The notes below the pieces were generated by a model. It searched no databases. It was not told the origin of the DNA and worked only from the letters and a program-made list of their open reading frames with translations. Both the position numbers and the translations under genes were made by a program. From JALYNX01 sp963780755 (GTDB lineage Bacteria > Actinomycetota > Acidimicrobiia > Spongiisociales > ZC4RG35): 64,000 nt of DNA. The stretch is from the NCBI GenBank assembly GCA_963780755.1, contig CAWACX010000001.1, forward strand, positions 806,001-870,000, given 5' to 3'. Of this stretch, positions 8,097-17,178 are shown piece by piece. Each line of letters opens with the position of its first letter. Position 1 is the first letter of the stretch.

Positions 8097-9163
8097 TATC
8101 GAGGTCGTTTCAACCTGACCCGTGATCGCCCGATGCGGATCAGCTCCAGGCCGAGGCGATGGACCGCGACATGGTGATGAAACCAACAGAGCGTTACCAG
8201 CGAGTCGGCGTCGGTGCGGCCGCCATGCGACCACGGCACCGAATGGTGGACCTCGAGCCGATAGTGGGAAGGGCAGCCCTCGACGGTGCAGCCTCCGTCC
8301 CGATGCAAGATGTGGCGCCTTAGCTTGCGGCTCACCGTCCGGGTGCGCCGGCCCAGGCTCAACGGCTCGCCGGTCTCGGTGATACCGATCACCTCGACGG
8401 TGCCGTTGCAAAGGATCTCTTCGAGAGCTCGACGCCCGATGCGGGGGCCGGCGAGCACCGCAACACCGGATTCGCCGTTGGTGGGGGCAGCAACCCTCGC
8501 ATCGACGGTGACTGCGATGTCGACAGGTGGAGATCCACCGCCGGGCTCCGACGAGTAGAGCGAGTCCTGACAAATGGCGACCAGGGCCAGCGCCCGTCGC
8601 TCGGCAACGGCCAGCGGGACGTCATCGCCCAACACCTCGTCGGCTCGTTGGTCGATGGCCTTCTCCAACAACCGGGCATCGATCCCGGCCAGCTCACCCC
8701 AGATGTGGGTCGTGGTCTCGTCGAGTGAGGGTTGGAAGTTGAGATACCCACTCCCGATGATCGCCCGCTCCCGCCGCGGGCTCAAGCGTCGGTGGTGGGC
8801 CACCAGCCGGCGGAGTTGTCCGATGTCGTAACCCTCTTGATGCTGCCGGGCGTGCTCGGGAAGTCGGGCCAATTGCTCGGCGCGGTCGAACGTGATCTCG
8901 CCTTTGGCAAGCTCTGCCGCTACGTCAGGCGCCTCTTCCAGGCGGGAGGCGGTCCAGCACATGCTGCGCGCGGTCTGATGAGACACGTCGGCCCGGGCAG
9001 CCGCCCAGTCCACTATCGACCGGTATCCATCGGCGTGGTGAGATTGGCGCCGCCGTTTCTCCTGGATGGCAGCCATTTGGACAGCCCGAATCGTGGCGAC
9101 CTGACACTCTCCCCCAGTGATGATCAGATCCAGCTGATCCTCGTTCAGACTCCCCCAGTCCAT
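8096..9163 (-). CDS. DUF222 plus HNH endonuclease domain protein (13E12-type), 355 aa
   Basis: N-terminal DUF222 region (about residues 20-250, with YRSIVDWAAARADVSHQTAR typical of the family), then a C-terminal HNH nuclease: RDGGCTVEGCP, YRLEVHHSVPWSHGG and LCWFHHHVAVH supply the two CxxC-like zinc knuckle cysteines and the metal-binding histidines. These multi-copy actinobacterial proteins are presumed DNA endonucleases. I place the start at ATG 9163, 7 nt after a TAGCGT -10, instead of upstream GTG/TTG codons: this gives a leaderless mRNA and the same geometry as the homologue at 56550. The promoter is of the DNA-damage type. The two copies in the window are divergent in sequence, not a recent duplication. 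Confidence 0.88.
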   Translation of the reverse strand: MDWGSLNEDQLDLIITGGECQVATIRAVQMAAIQEKRRRQSHHADGYRSIVDWAAARADVSHQTARSMCWTASRLEEAPDVAAELAKGEITFDRAEQLARLPEHARQHQEGYDIGQLRRLVAHHRRLSPRRERAIIGSGYLNFQPSLDETTTHIWGELAGIDARLLEKAIDQRADEVLGDDVPLAVAERRALALVAICQDSLYSSEPGGGSPPVDIAVTVDARVAAPTNGESGVAVLAGPRIGRRALEEILCNGTVEVIGITETGEPLSLGRRTRTVSRKLRRHILHRDGGCTVEGCPSHYRLEVHHSVPWSHGGRTDADSLVTLCWFHHHVAVHRLGLELIRIGRSRVRLKRPR

Positions 9164-9170
9164 GAACAAC

Positions 9171-9192
9171 ACGCTACGGAGAGGGTGTGACA
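9171..9192 (-). promoter_or_regulatory. PafBC/RecA-NDp-type damage promoter of the first DUF222-HNH gene
   Basis: On the reverse strand TGTCAC (9192-9187), 10 nt, TAGCGT (9176-9171), then 7 nt to ATG (9163). Spacing is identical to the sites at 746 and 56521. Confidence 0.6.
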
Positions 9193-9229
9193 GATTTGCC
9201 CTGACCCAATCAGGAATTTTCTTGATCGG

Positions 9230-12200
9230 CTAACGGAAGTCCCGTGATTGCACGGTCTGCACTCCTATCGCCGAGAAGTCCCGGGCCACGATGTTGGTCA
9301 CCCCGTCGTGGAATTCGAGACGCCCATCGATGATCAGGGCCGGGCTCCTCCGCACCACGTCACGATGTCGCGCCCAGACGTCGGGGAGGACCACGATGTT
9401 CAACAACCCGGTCTCGTCCTCCAGGTTGAGGAAGTAGACCCCATTGGCAGTGCCCGGGCGCTGGCGGTGGGTTACCACCCCGGCCACACGGATCCGGGCC
9501 CGATGCCGTTGCACCTCCAAAGCCTCGGCCGCAGTGAGACAGCCCTGCAATTGGTCCCGGACGAAGCTCATCGGGTGACGGCTGGAGACTCCGACCGCCC
9601 ACAGGTCGGCCCGATGGGACTCCTCGTCGCCCATCCCGGGCAACTCCGGGGCCTCGATCCCAGGTGACAGGGCGAGGCGCTCCGGGTCGATCTCGGCCAA
9701 GGCACCGGCAGCCCACATCCCCTCCCGCCGGCCCAGGCCGATCGACTCCAGGGCACCGGAGACGGCCATGCCTTCCAGGGCATCGACCCCGAGACCGGTG
9801 CGGGATGCAAAGTCTTCGGGCGACTGGAACGGGCCACCCAGGATCCGGGCCGCCTCGACCCGGGTCACTTCCCTCTCCCCCATGTTCCGCACGTAGCGGA
9901 GCCCCATCCGCACCCCGACCGGGGGACGGACCGGGTCGTCGGCAAGGCCCCGCCCCCGCCGCCAGCGCTCCCCCAGATACTCCACCACGTCATCGGGATC
10001 GGCCTCGATGGCTTCGATGGTGCAGTCGTGCCAGGACACGTTCACGTCCGGCCCCAATACCACCACCCCGTGCCGTTGCGAGTCCTGGACCAGGGAGTTC
10101 GGGCTGTAGAAGCCCATCGGCTGCGCATTGAGCAGGCCGGCCAGATACTCCGTCGGATAGTGGAAGCGAAGCCAGGCCGACATGTAGACGATGTAGGCGA
10201 AGCTCACCGAATGGCTCTCGGGGAACCCGAAAGCGGCGAACCCCTGCAGCTTCTCCCAGATCTCGTCGGCTGCCGCTCCGATGATCCCGTTGCCCGCCAT
10301 CCCCACGTACAGGTCCTCACGGAGCTTTCCCATCTCCTTCTCCGAGCGCTTGTGGGTCATCGCCTGGCGCAGCCGGTCGGCCTGGCTCCCGTCGAACCCG
10401 GCGCAGACCCGTGCCAGCTCCATGAGCTGCTCCTGGAAGATGGGCACTCCGAGTGTCTTCTTCAGGATCTCCTCTGTGGAGGGGTGCGGGTACCGCACCG
10501 GCTCCTCGCCGCTGCGCCGCCGCAGATAGGGGTGCACCGACTGCCCCTGGATCGGGCCCGGCCGGATCAGGGCGACCTCCACGGCAAGGTCATAGAAGGT
10601 CTTGGGCTTCATCTTGGGCAGGGTCGCCATCTGGGCCCGGGACTCGATCTGGAACAGACCTACGGTGTCGGCCCTGGTGATCGAGCGATAGATCGCCGGC
10701 TCCTGGGGGATGGTGGAGAGGTCGATATCGATGCCGTGGGTGTCCTCGATCAGGTCATGGGCGAGATGGAGCGCATTGAGCATCCCCAGGCCGAGCAGGT
10801 CGAACTTGACGATCCCCACCGCCGCCGAGTCGTCCTTGTCCCACTGGAGGACGGTCCGCCCCTCCATCCTCCCCCACTCCAATGGGACCACCTGCCACAA
10901 GGGGCGGTCGGCGATCACCATCCCCCCGGAGTGGATCCCGAGATGGCGGGGAAAGCCGTCGAGCCGCCAGCAGACGTCGTAGATCATCTCGGCGGTCATC
11001 CCCTCGGGTAGCGGCGAGTCGAGGCGGATCTGGGCCGGATCCCTGGTGTCGACGTACTTGGAAAGCCCGTCGACCTGGGCCTGGGTGAACCCGAAGGTCT
11101 TGGCCACGTCCCGGAGCACCGACTTGGCCCGGTAGGTGATGACATTGGCCACCATCGCCGCTCGCTCCCGCCCGTATTGCCGGTAGCAGTACTGGATGAC
11201 CTCCTCGCGGCGGTCGGCCTCGAAGTCGATGTCGATGTCGGGCGGCCTCCCCCGCTCCTCGGAGAGGAATCGCTCGAAGGGGAGGTGGAGCCGGATCGGG
11301 TCGACCCGGGTCAGGCCGAGGCAGCGACAAACCGCGGAATCTGCGCCAGAGCCCCGGATCTGACAGAGGATGTCCTGGTCACGGGCGAAGTCCATGATGT
11401 CCTTGACCACCAGGAAGTAGCCGGGGAAGCCCAGTTGCTCGATGATCCCCAGCTCGTGCTCGAGACGGCGCCGGGCCCGGGGGTCGACCCCGTCTTCGCT
11501 GCCCGGGTAGACCTCATGCGCCCCCTCCCAGGTGAGGTGTCGCAGGTAGTCCATCTCGTCCCGGAAGTGGCCGGGCATGGGGAAGTCGGGAAGGTTGGGG
11601 GCGACCAGGCCCAGGTCGAAGGCGAGACGGCGACCCAACTCCCCGGCCCGGGCCACCACCCCGGGATACCGGCATGAAGCGTCGCGCCATCTCCCCTGGG
11701 TGTTTGAGGTACCGCTCGTCGCTGGCCGGCCGAAAACCGTCGGCGACGGCGAGGGTACGTCGGCCCCCGATGGCGGCCAGGACCTCGGAGAGATAGGCGT
11801 CTCTGCGATCGTGATAGTGGACCTGGTTGGTGGCCAGCACTGACAGGCCGAGCTTCTGGGCGACCTCCCACATCAGGTCGTTGCGGGGGTCGTCTTCGGG
11901 CATTCCGTGGTGCCACAACTCGAGATGGAGCCGGGCCCCGAACAGCTCGCGGAGACGGGAGGCCTCCCTCATGGTCGCCCCCAGGTCGTGGCGGGCGGCA
12001 GCCTTGGGCACGGCCCCGAAATGACACCCGGTGAGGGCATGGACGTCGGGGCTGCCTGCCGCAACCGTCAGGTCCTCCCAGATGTAGACCGGATGGTCCT
12101 TCTCCCCCCGGAGTTGGGCCCTGGTCACCAGGTTGGAGAGTGCCCGGTAGCCATCCGGGGAGCCGGCGAGCATGACCAGATGGTCGGTCTCTGGAAGGTC

Positions 12201-12548
12201 GGTGGGCTTCACCCCGTGGGCGCGAACGCTGCGACCCCGACGCAGCCTTCCCTGAGCGCCCTTGGTCCGGGCGTGGCGCATCCGGTCCCAGTCTTCGGCG
12301 CGGGTCACCGGCTCGGCCGGTCCTGACGGGGCGGGCTCGATTCCGATCTCCACCCCGTAGATGGCGGGAAGGCCGGTCGCCTTCGCCGCCTGCCAGAAAC
12401 GGGAGACCCCGTAGAAGCCATCGTGGTCGGTGACCGCCAGCGCCTGATAGCCAAACTCCATCGCTCGCTCGGCCAGGTCTTCGGGATGGGAGGCGCCGTC
12501 GAGGAAGGAGAAGTTGGTGTGGCAATGCAGTTCGGCGTACCCGCTCAC
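9230..12548 (-). CDS. dnaE2: Error-prone DNA polymerase III alpha subunit DnaE2 (frameshift at about 11672)
   Basis: C-family polymerase of the translesion mutasome. The N-terminal PHP domain begins AELHCHTNFSFLDGASHPED. The polymerase core contains RPPDIDIDFEADRR, holding the catalytic aspartates, and GSGADSAVCRCLGLTRVDPI. The C-terminus has an OB-fold (RVAGVVTHRQRPGTANGVYF). The reading frame breaks once: after KHPGEMARRFM one extra base near 11672 shifts it to RYPGVVARAGELG; joined, the product is about 1105 aa, the usual DnaE2 length. The GTG start at 12548 lies 6 nt from a TATAGT -10 and behind a perfect LexA box. DnaE2 acts with ImuA and ImuB, which are encoded 27 kb away on the same strand, in SOS mutagenesis. 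Confidence 0.9.
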
Positions 12549-12554
12549 GCGGCC

Positions 12555-12576
12555 ACTATATCGAACGTATGTTCGA
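12555..12576 (-). promoter_or_regulatory. LexA (SOS) box and -10 of dnaE2
   Basis: TCGAACGTATGTTCGA (12561-12576) is a perfect 16-bp palindrome of the actinobacterial LexA consensus. On the reverse strand it is followed directly by TATAGT (12560-12555) and, 6 nt later, the GTG start, so the operator exactly fills the -35/-10 spacer. LexA binding would block polymerase; DNA damage would relieve it. Confidence 0.85.
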
Positions 12577-12582
12577 TGCGAT

Positions 12583-13455
12583 CTAGCGCCCGCTGCGGGA
12601 GAAGTGCATCCAGTCCTTGAGTGTGTTCCAGTTGCCGCCCCACCCCCAGCCGATCTCCGCGAAAGCCGAGGTAGCGACGTCGTCGTCGAAGATCATCCCC
12701 GGCCTCATGTCCTCGCGGTCGGTGTAGGTGGTTGCCAGCTCGGGCAGGACCAGGTCCCCCTTCAGATAAGGGTTGTGGAACGGGTTGACATCGATGGCGA
12801 GCCCGTATGCATGCTGTGACCAGTTTCCGGATCCCACCGCCGGCCGGCAGACGAAGGAAGTGGTGTCGTTCCAGTCCCCGGTGGGAGGGGCATCGATCTC
12901 CTCTTTGGTGATCACCCGCATCTGCTCGATGGGGAACCCCACCTCGAACAGTTGTTGGAACACCCCGACCACGCCTTCGGCTTCTGCGGCGTTGACGATC
13001 ATCTCCCCGGTGTGGACCTCCCCGTCGAAACCGTGATGAGTGACGGTGATGTATGAGAGCTCGTCAAGGCTGACCGGGCACTCGGGCACCCAGCTCGAGC
13101 GGGCAAGGACGTCCTCCGGGATAGGCCCCAGCGTCGATTGGAAAGTCTCGCTGGCCGGCGGGGGCAAGACATCCGGAGTCTCCAGTTGGCGGGGGTCGAG
13201 CTCCGGCGGGGTCTCCTGGGCCACGCCATAGCCATCTTCCCGAAGCGGGAGCTCGCGGGTCCCCATCCAGTCGGGGCGGGCAAAGGGATTCAGCGTGGTG
13301 GTGGTGGCGAGAGTTGTGGTCGTGGTCGCCAGGGCCGTCGAGGTGGAGACCTCGATGGTGGTCGTGGTCGACGGCGCCTGAGAAGTCGACGATGGGCCGC
13401 TGCTCGCGGTGCAGGCCGCGAGCAGAACCAAGCTCACTAGGAGGCCGCGTCGCAC
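12583..13455 (-). CDS. M15-family (VanY-like) D,D-peptidase lipoprotein, 290 aa
   Basis: The N-terminus has a hydrophobic segment and a lipobox (LVLLAAC), followed by a Ser/Thr-rich spacer with runs of threonine (about residues 17-55). The C-terminal domain carries SQHAYGLAIDVNP, the S-x-H-x-x-G-x-A-x-D zinc site of D-Ala-D-Ala carboxypeptidases/L-Ala-D-Glu peptidases of family M15, and KDWMHFS, supplying the second zinc histidine. It should be anchored outside the cell and cut peptidoglycan peptides. It starts with GTG at 13455. It lies just upstream of dnaE2 on the same strand, but dnaE2 has its own SOS promoter in the 34-bp gap. Confidence 0.8.
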   Translation of the reverse strand: MRRGLLVSLVLLAACTASSGPSSTSQAPSTTTTIEVSTSTALATTTTTLATTTTLNPFARPDWMGTRELPLREDGYGVAQETPPELDPRQLETPDVLPPPASETFQSTLGPIPEDVLARSSWVPECPVSLDELSYITVTHHGFDGEVHTGEMIVNAAEAEGVVGVFQQLFEVGFPIEQMRVITKEEIDAPPTGDWNDTTSFVCRPAVGSGNWSQHAYGLAIDVNPFHNPYLKGDLVLPELATTYTDREDMRPGMIFDDDVATSAFAEIGWGWGGNWNTLKDWMHFSRSGR

Positions 13456-13515
13456 GAGGCCACCATAAATCCTGCACCCGTCAACCCGGCTTCAACAGAA
13501 GCGTACGATCCGACT

Positions 13516-13945
13516 GTGGTCGAGATTCCCCAGTCAGTCCGTGACTTCCTTGCCACCGGCCCGTTGGGCCACGTCGTAACCATCGACCCCGATGGGACCC
13601 CGCACGTCACCCTGGCCTGGGTGGGTGTGGACGGTGAGGAGTTGGTTTGGTCGACCTTCTTCGACCAGCACAAGATCGAGTGCCTGCGCCGCGACGACCG
13701 GATCGCCATCTCGTTCCAGGCGCACGAGCACTCAGGGCCCGGCCTCCATCCCTATCTGGTCGCCGAAGGCTCGGCGCGGCATCGATCAGGGAGGCGCCCT
13801 CGACGTGATGGACCGGCTCGCCGAGTTCTACATCGCTCCCGGCGCCAGGTTCCCGGTGCGGGATTTCCCCGCGGGGCTGGTCGTCCATGTCGCGGTGGAC
13901 CGCTTCTACGGCGTCGGCCCCTGGGCAGAGGATGAGGACGACTAG
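13516..13945 (+). CDS. PPOX-class F420/FMN-dependent split-barrel protein (frameshift at about 13780)
   Basis: Pyridoxamine-phosphate-oxidase-like fold. MVEIPQSVRDFLATGPLGHV, TIDPDGTPHVTLAWVGVDGE and the HKIECLRRDDRIAISF stretch are characteristic of small actinobacterial PPOX-class proteins that bind F420 or FMN. After HPYLVAEGSAR the frame breaks by one extra base near 13780; the continuation IDQGGALDVMDRLAEFYIAP to the stop at 13945 restores the expected C-terminus with RFYGVGPW. Joined product about 142 aa. The GTG start is 6 nt after TACGAT (13504-13509), suggesting a leaderless mRNA. It overlaps the convergent small gene by 4 bp. Confidence 0.75.
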
Positions 13946-14199
13946 GCCACCGTTCCCAGGAGATATCGCTCTCCACTGACGTGATTGACCACGACATTGG
14001 TGCCCGCAGGGACCACGCCCTTCGAGGTCCGCCAGGAGATCACCCCGGGCAAGTTGTCGGGGTCTTCGAGCACGAGCACGAGATCGTCGCCATCGAACGA
14101 CGCCTCGACCTCATCGCTCAACTCGGGAAGGGTGCGACGCTCCCCGCGCCAGGTCACCATGCCGCTCACTCGCCTCGCGGACAGAGGGGAGCAGCACAT
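13942..14199 (-). CDS. Hypothetical protein, 85 aa
   Basis: Unrecognised small protein beginning MCCSPLSARRVSGMVTWRGE. No transmembrane segment or motif is evident; the composition (acidic centre, VLVLEDPDNLPGVISW) suggests a small soluble beta-rich domain. Support for it being real is positional: ATG 14199 lies exactly 6 nt after TACGGT (reverse strand, 14211-14206), it fills the gap between two real genes, and its stop overlaps the convergent PPOX stop. It is divergent from dodecin. Function unknown. Confidence 0.5.
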   Translation of the reverse strand: MCCSPLSARRVSGMVTWRGERRTLPELSDEVEASFDGDDLVLVLEDPDNLPGVISWRTSKGVVPAGTNVVVNHVSGERYLLGTVA

Positions 14200-14245
14200 C
14201 GCCACACCGTACCACCCGGCTACCGTCGATCTCCGGAGGTAGAAA

Positions 14246-14470
14246 ATGTCATCGATCACCAAGACCATCCGTCTTTCGGGTCACGCCGGGGAGTCCATAG
14301 AGGATGCGGTGAGGACCGTCCTGGCACGCGCCGCGGCCACGATCTCCGACATTCAGCACTTCAAAGTGGTCGAGGTGAGCGGGAAGGTCGACGAGTCAGG
14401 TGCCCCGACTTCTTTCATGGTGACCCTGGACATCACCTTCGGTATCAAGGACCCCGTCGAGCACGGATGA
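14246..14470 (+). CDS. Dodecin family flavin-binding protein, 74 aa
   Basis: Length and pattern fit dodecin: SSITKTIRLSGHAGESIEDA, VRTVLARAAATISDIQHFKV and a VTLDITFGIKD C-terminal strand. Dodecins form hollow dodecamers that store or buffer flavins (or CoA in some actinobacteria). The flavin-stacking Trp usually found after the helix is replaced here (QHFKVVEV), so the ligand may differ. A GGAGG ribosome-binding site lies 7-12 nt upstream. Its stop overlaps the MBL hydrolase start (ATGA at 14467), so the two are coupled. Confidence 0.8.
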   Translation: MSSITKTIRLSGHAGESIEDAVRTVLARAAATISDIQHFKVVEVSGKVDESGAPTSFMVTLDITFGIKDPVEHG

Positions 14471-15447
14471 CGATCCCCGCTCCCGTTTCGCTCGGCGACG
14501 GGATCCATCTCATCCCGGCTCCGCTCCCCTTCGCGAGCCCGGCCTGGGTGAACACTTATGTGGTTGAGGCCGGTGACGGCCTGCTGCTGCTCGACTGCGG
14601 CACCGATTGGGAACCCGGCCGCCAAGCGCTGAGCGACGGCTTTCGGGAACTCGGTCTCGACGAGTCCTCGGTGCACACTCTGGTGGTGACACACCTCCAC
14701 CTCGATCACGTCGGCATGTCGGCGCGTTTGGTCCGGGAATGGGGATGCCGCTTCGTCATGCACCGGAACGCTGCGAAGCTCGTCGACCGCTACAACGACA
14801 CACCGGGTTATGTACAGCGACTGCTCGGGATCGGGAGCCGGTTCGGTGTCCCCCAGCCCATCCTCGAGGCCCTGCCCGCTCAAGTCGGCGACCGACCCGA
14901 TTACATGCCAGTCATCGATCCGCCCGATCACACCGTCGACGACGGCGATGAGATCGAAATCGGCAATGGGCGATCATTGGAGGTGTTGCACACCCCGGGT
15001 CACGAGTCGGCACACATCTGCCTTCGGGACAATCGGACCGGAATCGTGTTCTCCGGCGATCACGTCCTGCCCCGGATCTCGCCGGTGATCATGTACGACG
15101 ACGGCCTCGAGGACCCCTTGGGCAACTATCTCGGCTCGCTGAGGAAGCTCCACGACCTCGAAATCGGGGTCACCTATCCGGCGCACGGCGCGCTCATGGA
15201 GCGAGGGGATGAGCGGATCCGTCAGATCATGCTCCACCACGACCGTCGTCTGGTCGACATGGCGGACCTGGTGCGGGAGGGGGACACCACGGCCTGGAAG
15301 GTGATGCTGCACTCGTTCCGGCCCAACCTCACTCCTCTGGAGACCCGCCTCGCCTTTCTGGAGACCGTGTCCCATCTGGAGCACTTGAGGTTGAGCGGCC
15401 GGATCCGTCACCTGGAGAGCGAAGGCGCGGTCACCTACACCCGTTGA
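14467..15447 (+). CDS. MBL-fold metallo-hydrolase, 326 aa
   Basis: Metallo-beta-lactamase fold with the metal-binding signature VVTHLHLDHVG (HxHxDH), preceded by GLLLLDCGTDWEPG. Further ligands lie in LHTPGHESAHICL, FSGDHVLP and TYPAHGALME. A C-terminal helical extension (SFRPNLTPLETRLAFLETVS) resembles the winged-helix tail of LACTB2-like or thioesterase-type MBL proteins. Cytoplasmic, probably a hydrolase of a thioester or phosphodiester; the substrate is unknown. Overlaps dodecin by 4 bp. Confidence 0.85.
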   Translation: MTIPAPVSLGDGIHLIPAPLPFASPAWVNTYVVEAGDGLLLLDCGTDWEPGRQALSDGFRELGLDESSVHTLVVTHLHLDHVGMSARLVREWGCRFVMHRNAAKLVDRYNDTPGYVQRLLGIGSRFGVPQPILEALPAQVGDRPDYMPVIDPPDHTVDDGDEIEIGNGRSLEVLHTPGHESAHICLRDNRTGIVFSGDHVLPRISPVIMYDDGLEDPLGNYLGSLRKLHDLEIGVTYPAHGALMERGDERIRQIMLHHDRRLVDMADLVREGDTTAWKVMLHSFRPNLTPLETRLAFLETVSHLEHLRLSGRIRHLESEGAVTYTR

Positions 15448-15453
15448 CTTCCG

Positions 15454-16086
15454 TCAGACCTCGGCTCGACGCAGTCGGGGACGCACGATCCGACGCCAGA
15501 CGAACCAGGCGATGGCGGCACCGATCGTGATCAGCACCAGCTTCTGGACCAGGGCCAGGGGGTCCTCCACCTCTTGCCAGCGCTCACCCAGCAGGTACCC
15601 GGCGCCGATCAGCGCGATGTTCCAGACCAGGCTGCCCAGGAGCGTGTACAACGAAAACGGCACCAGGGGCATACGGCGCAGACCGGCCGGGATCGAGATC
15701 AGAGACCGCATCAAAGGGATGCAGCGGCACACGAGGACGGCACTGGCCGCGCGCCGGTCGAACCATTGCTCCGACTTGTCCAAGTCGGTCTCGTCGAGAC
15801 CGAACCACTTCCCATATCGTGCGACTAGACCGCGCAGGCGAACCGGGCCGATCGCGGCGGCGATCCCGTACAGGGCAAAGGCACCCACCATCGACCCGAC
15901 GGTGGCGGCGATGACCATGCCCACGAACGAGGCTTCGCCTTCGACCGCGACGAAGCCGGCCAACGGGAGCACGACCTCGGATGGGATCGGCGGAAAGAGG
16001 TTCTCCAGGGCGACCAGCGCGGCAACGCCCCAATACCCCAGGGCCTCCACGACGGAGATGACCCAGTCGACCAGTCCTTCGAGCAT
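15454..16086 (-). CDS. DedA family membrane protein, 210 aa
   Basis: Polytopic membrane protein with the DedA/SNARE-associated (VTT) features: ENLFPPIPSEVVLPLAGF (re-entrant loop with the conserved E and P residues), FDRRAASAVLVCRCIPLMRS (the conserved R-x3-P block), and PAGLRRMPLVPFSLYTLLGS. Four to five hydrophobic helices. DedA proteins act as lipid scramblases or transporters, some for undecaprenyl phosphate. It converges on the MBL gene (6 bp between stops). Confidence 0.88.
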   Translation of the reverse strand: MLEGLVDWVISVVEALGYWGVAALVALENLFPPIPSEVVLPLAGFVAVEGEASFVGMVIAATVGSMVGAFALYGIAAAIGPVRLRGLVARYGKWFGLDETDLDKSEQWFDRRAASAVLVCRCIPLMRSLISIPAGLRRMPLVPFSLYTLLGSLVWNIALIGAGYLLGERWQEVEDPLALVQKLVLITIGAAIAWFVWRRIVRPRLRRAEV

Positions 16087-16140
16087 GGTGAGAGGGTACT
16101 TCTACGGACTACCGGCAACCGTGACCTGCGAGTAGGCCGA

Positions 16141-16488
16141 TCAGACCAATTCGAGGACAAGGGCCCCGACTCCGAATGCGAGCAGCCAGCTGGCCAGAGA
16201 GCCGACGAGGACGTATTCGGGGTCGATCTCTGCCGGTCTCGCGCTGATCTCGGGGAAGCGCAGGATGCTCTTCGCCGCCACGACCAAGCCGGCGGCTGCC
16301 GCGGCGCCAGACAACATGAGCACATAGATCAGCAACCGCTCCAGGACCCCGATCCATCGGCCCGCGCGGTTCTGTATCGAAGAGCCCTCATGCCTGGTGA
16401 GGTGGAGCACCCAGCGCACGACCCAATTGGAGGGCAACGTGAGGATCACCGCGCCGGCGGCGATCACCGCCGCCTCTTCCCAACTCAC
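16141..16488 (-). CDS. Small membrane protein paired with SatD, 115 aa
   Basis: Three hydrophobic segments are visible (AAVIAAGAVILTLPSNWVV, LLIYVLMLSGAAAAAGLVVA, VLVGSLASWLLAFGVGALVL) with a soluble loop RFPEISARPAEIDPEY between the last two. It overlaps the SatD-like gene by 4 bp, and a membrane protein next to SatD is a recurring arrangement (SatD/SatE or DUF3307 types). No catalytic motif is seen. I take it as the membrane partner of SatD; the mechanism is unknown. Confidence 0.65.
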   Translation of the reverse strand: MSWEEAAVIAAGAVILTLPSNWVVRWVLHLTRHEGSSIQNRAGRWIGVLERLLIYVLMLSGAAAAAGLVVAAKSILRFPEISARPAEIDPEYVLVGSLASWLLAFGVGALVLELV

Positions 16489-17123
16489 GACACGGCCCCG
16501 ATCGGCAGGATGCCGAGGTCTCTCGCCTCCACCAAAGCCAGGATCCCGTGCCCGTGAGCCCGTCGGTTGATAGAGCTCTTGTTGATCCCGACCCGCGTTG
16601 CGATCTCGGTCTGGGAGAGCCCCTCGATGAGGCCGATGGCAATCCGGGCGTCCACTTCGTCGAAACCGGCGAGCAAGGTATCACGAAGCAACAGGTAGCC
16701 ATTGAGCGTCGGATCGATCGCTGATTCCGACCTGAATGCGGTGCGGGCCTCCGGACCACGGCTCCGGGTCGAACGGTCGACGAACTCGATGGCCTCCCGG
16801 GCTCGCCACCAACAAGGCCCGTCCTGGCCGAACGGTGATCGACCCGGGTCGTCGATCAGCAGCTCGCCCCAACCGACGCCGATGCGAAGCTTGGTCAGGC
16901 CGATGCTCCGGAGGTGGAGTTGGAGCGAAGCCTCGATCGCCGACTCCACCGTCGGATAGCTCGCCTGGAACTCGTCACCGAGGGTGAACACCGGATCCCC
17001 GCCGACCGCGGCATCCACGAAGTCGAGCACTTCTGCCATCCGTTGCTGCAGTTCGCCTCGATCCCGGGCGTCGCGGGAACGGACCATGTCCCCGATCAAG
17101 CCGGCCACCAATTGTTGTGCCAT
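16485..17123 (-). CDS. SatD-like protein with C-terminal helix-turn-helix, 212 aa
   Basis: The N-terminal part matches SatD: GLIGDMVRSRDARDRGELQQ, VFTLGDEFQASYPTVESAIE and LRIGVGWGEL (a cyclase-like or nucleotide-binding fold by appearance). The C-terminal segment GLSQTEIATRVGINKSSINR is a helix-turn-helix of the kind seen in sigma region 4 or MarR/LuxR DNA-binding domains. SatD was named in a streptococcal acid-tolerance locus; the biochemical role is not known. Palindromes directly upstream (17133-17174) are candidate autoregulatory operators. It is translationally coupled to the membrane protein gene downstream. Confidence 0.75.
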   Translation of the reverse strand: MAQQLVAGLIGDMVRSRDARDRGELQQRMAEVLDFVDAAVGGDPVFTLGDEFQASYPTVESAIEASLQLHLRSIGLTKLRIGVGWGELLIDDPGRSPFGQDGPCWWRAREAIEFVDRSTRSRGPEARTAFRSESAIDPTLNGYLLLRDTLLAGFDEVDARIAIGLIEGLSQTEIATRVGINKSSINRRAHGHGILALVEARDLGILPIGAVS

Positions 17124-17132
17124 GTGGACAAC

Positions 17133-17174
17133 TCTAGTCTAGATGCAGCATATGCGCAACAGCTTGTAAGTTGC
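17133..17174 (-). promoter_or_regulatory. Cluster of palindromes upstream of satD-like gene
   Basis: TCTAG-T-CTAGA (17133-17143) and GCAAC-N9-GTTGC (17156-17174) lie 10-51 bp before the SatD-like start, in an AT-richer patch than the surroundings. They could be operators for the protein's own helix-turn-helix. The valS stop (17179) is just beyond, so the right-hand repeat could also be a weak terminator stem. Confidence 0.35.
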
Positions 17175-17178
17175 GTCA

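Noticed and set aside
11660..11680. Programmed frameshift in dnaE2
   Set aside because: No slippery heptamer or known recoding in this family, and similar single-base breaks occur in many unrelated genes here, including infB.
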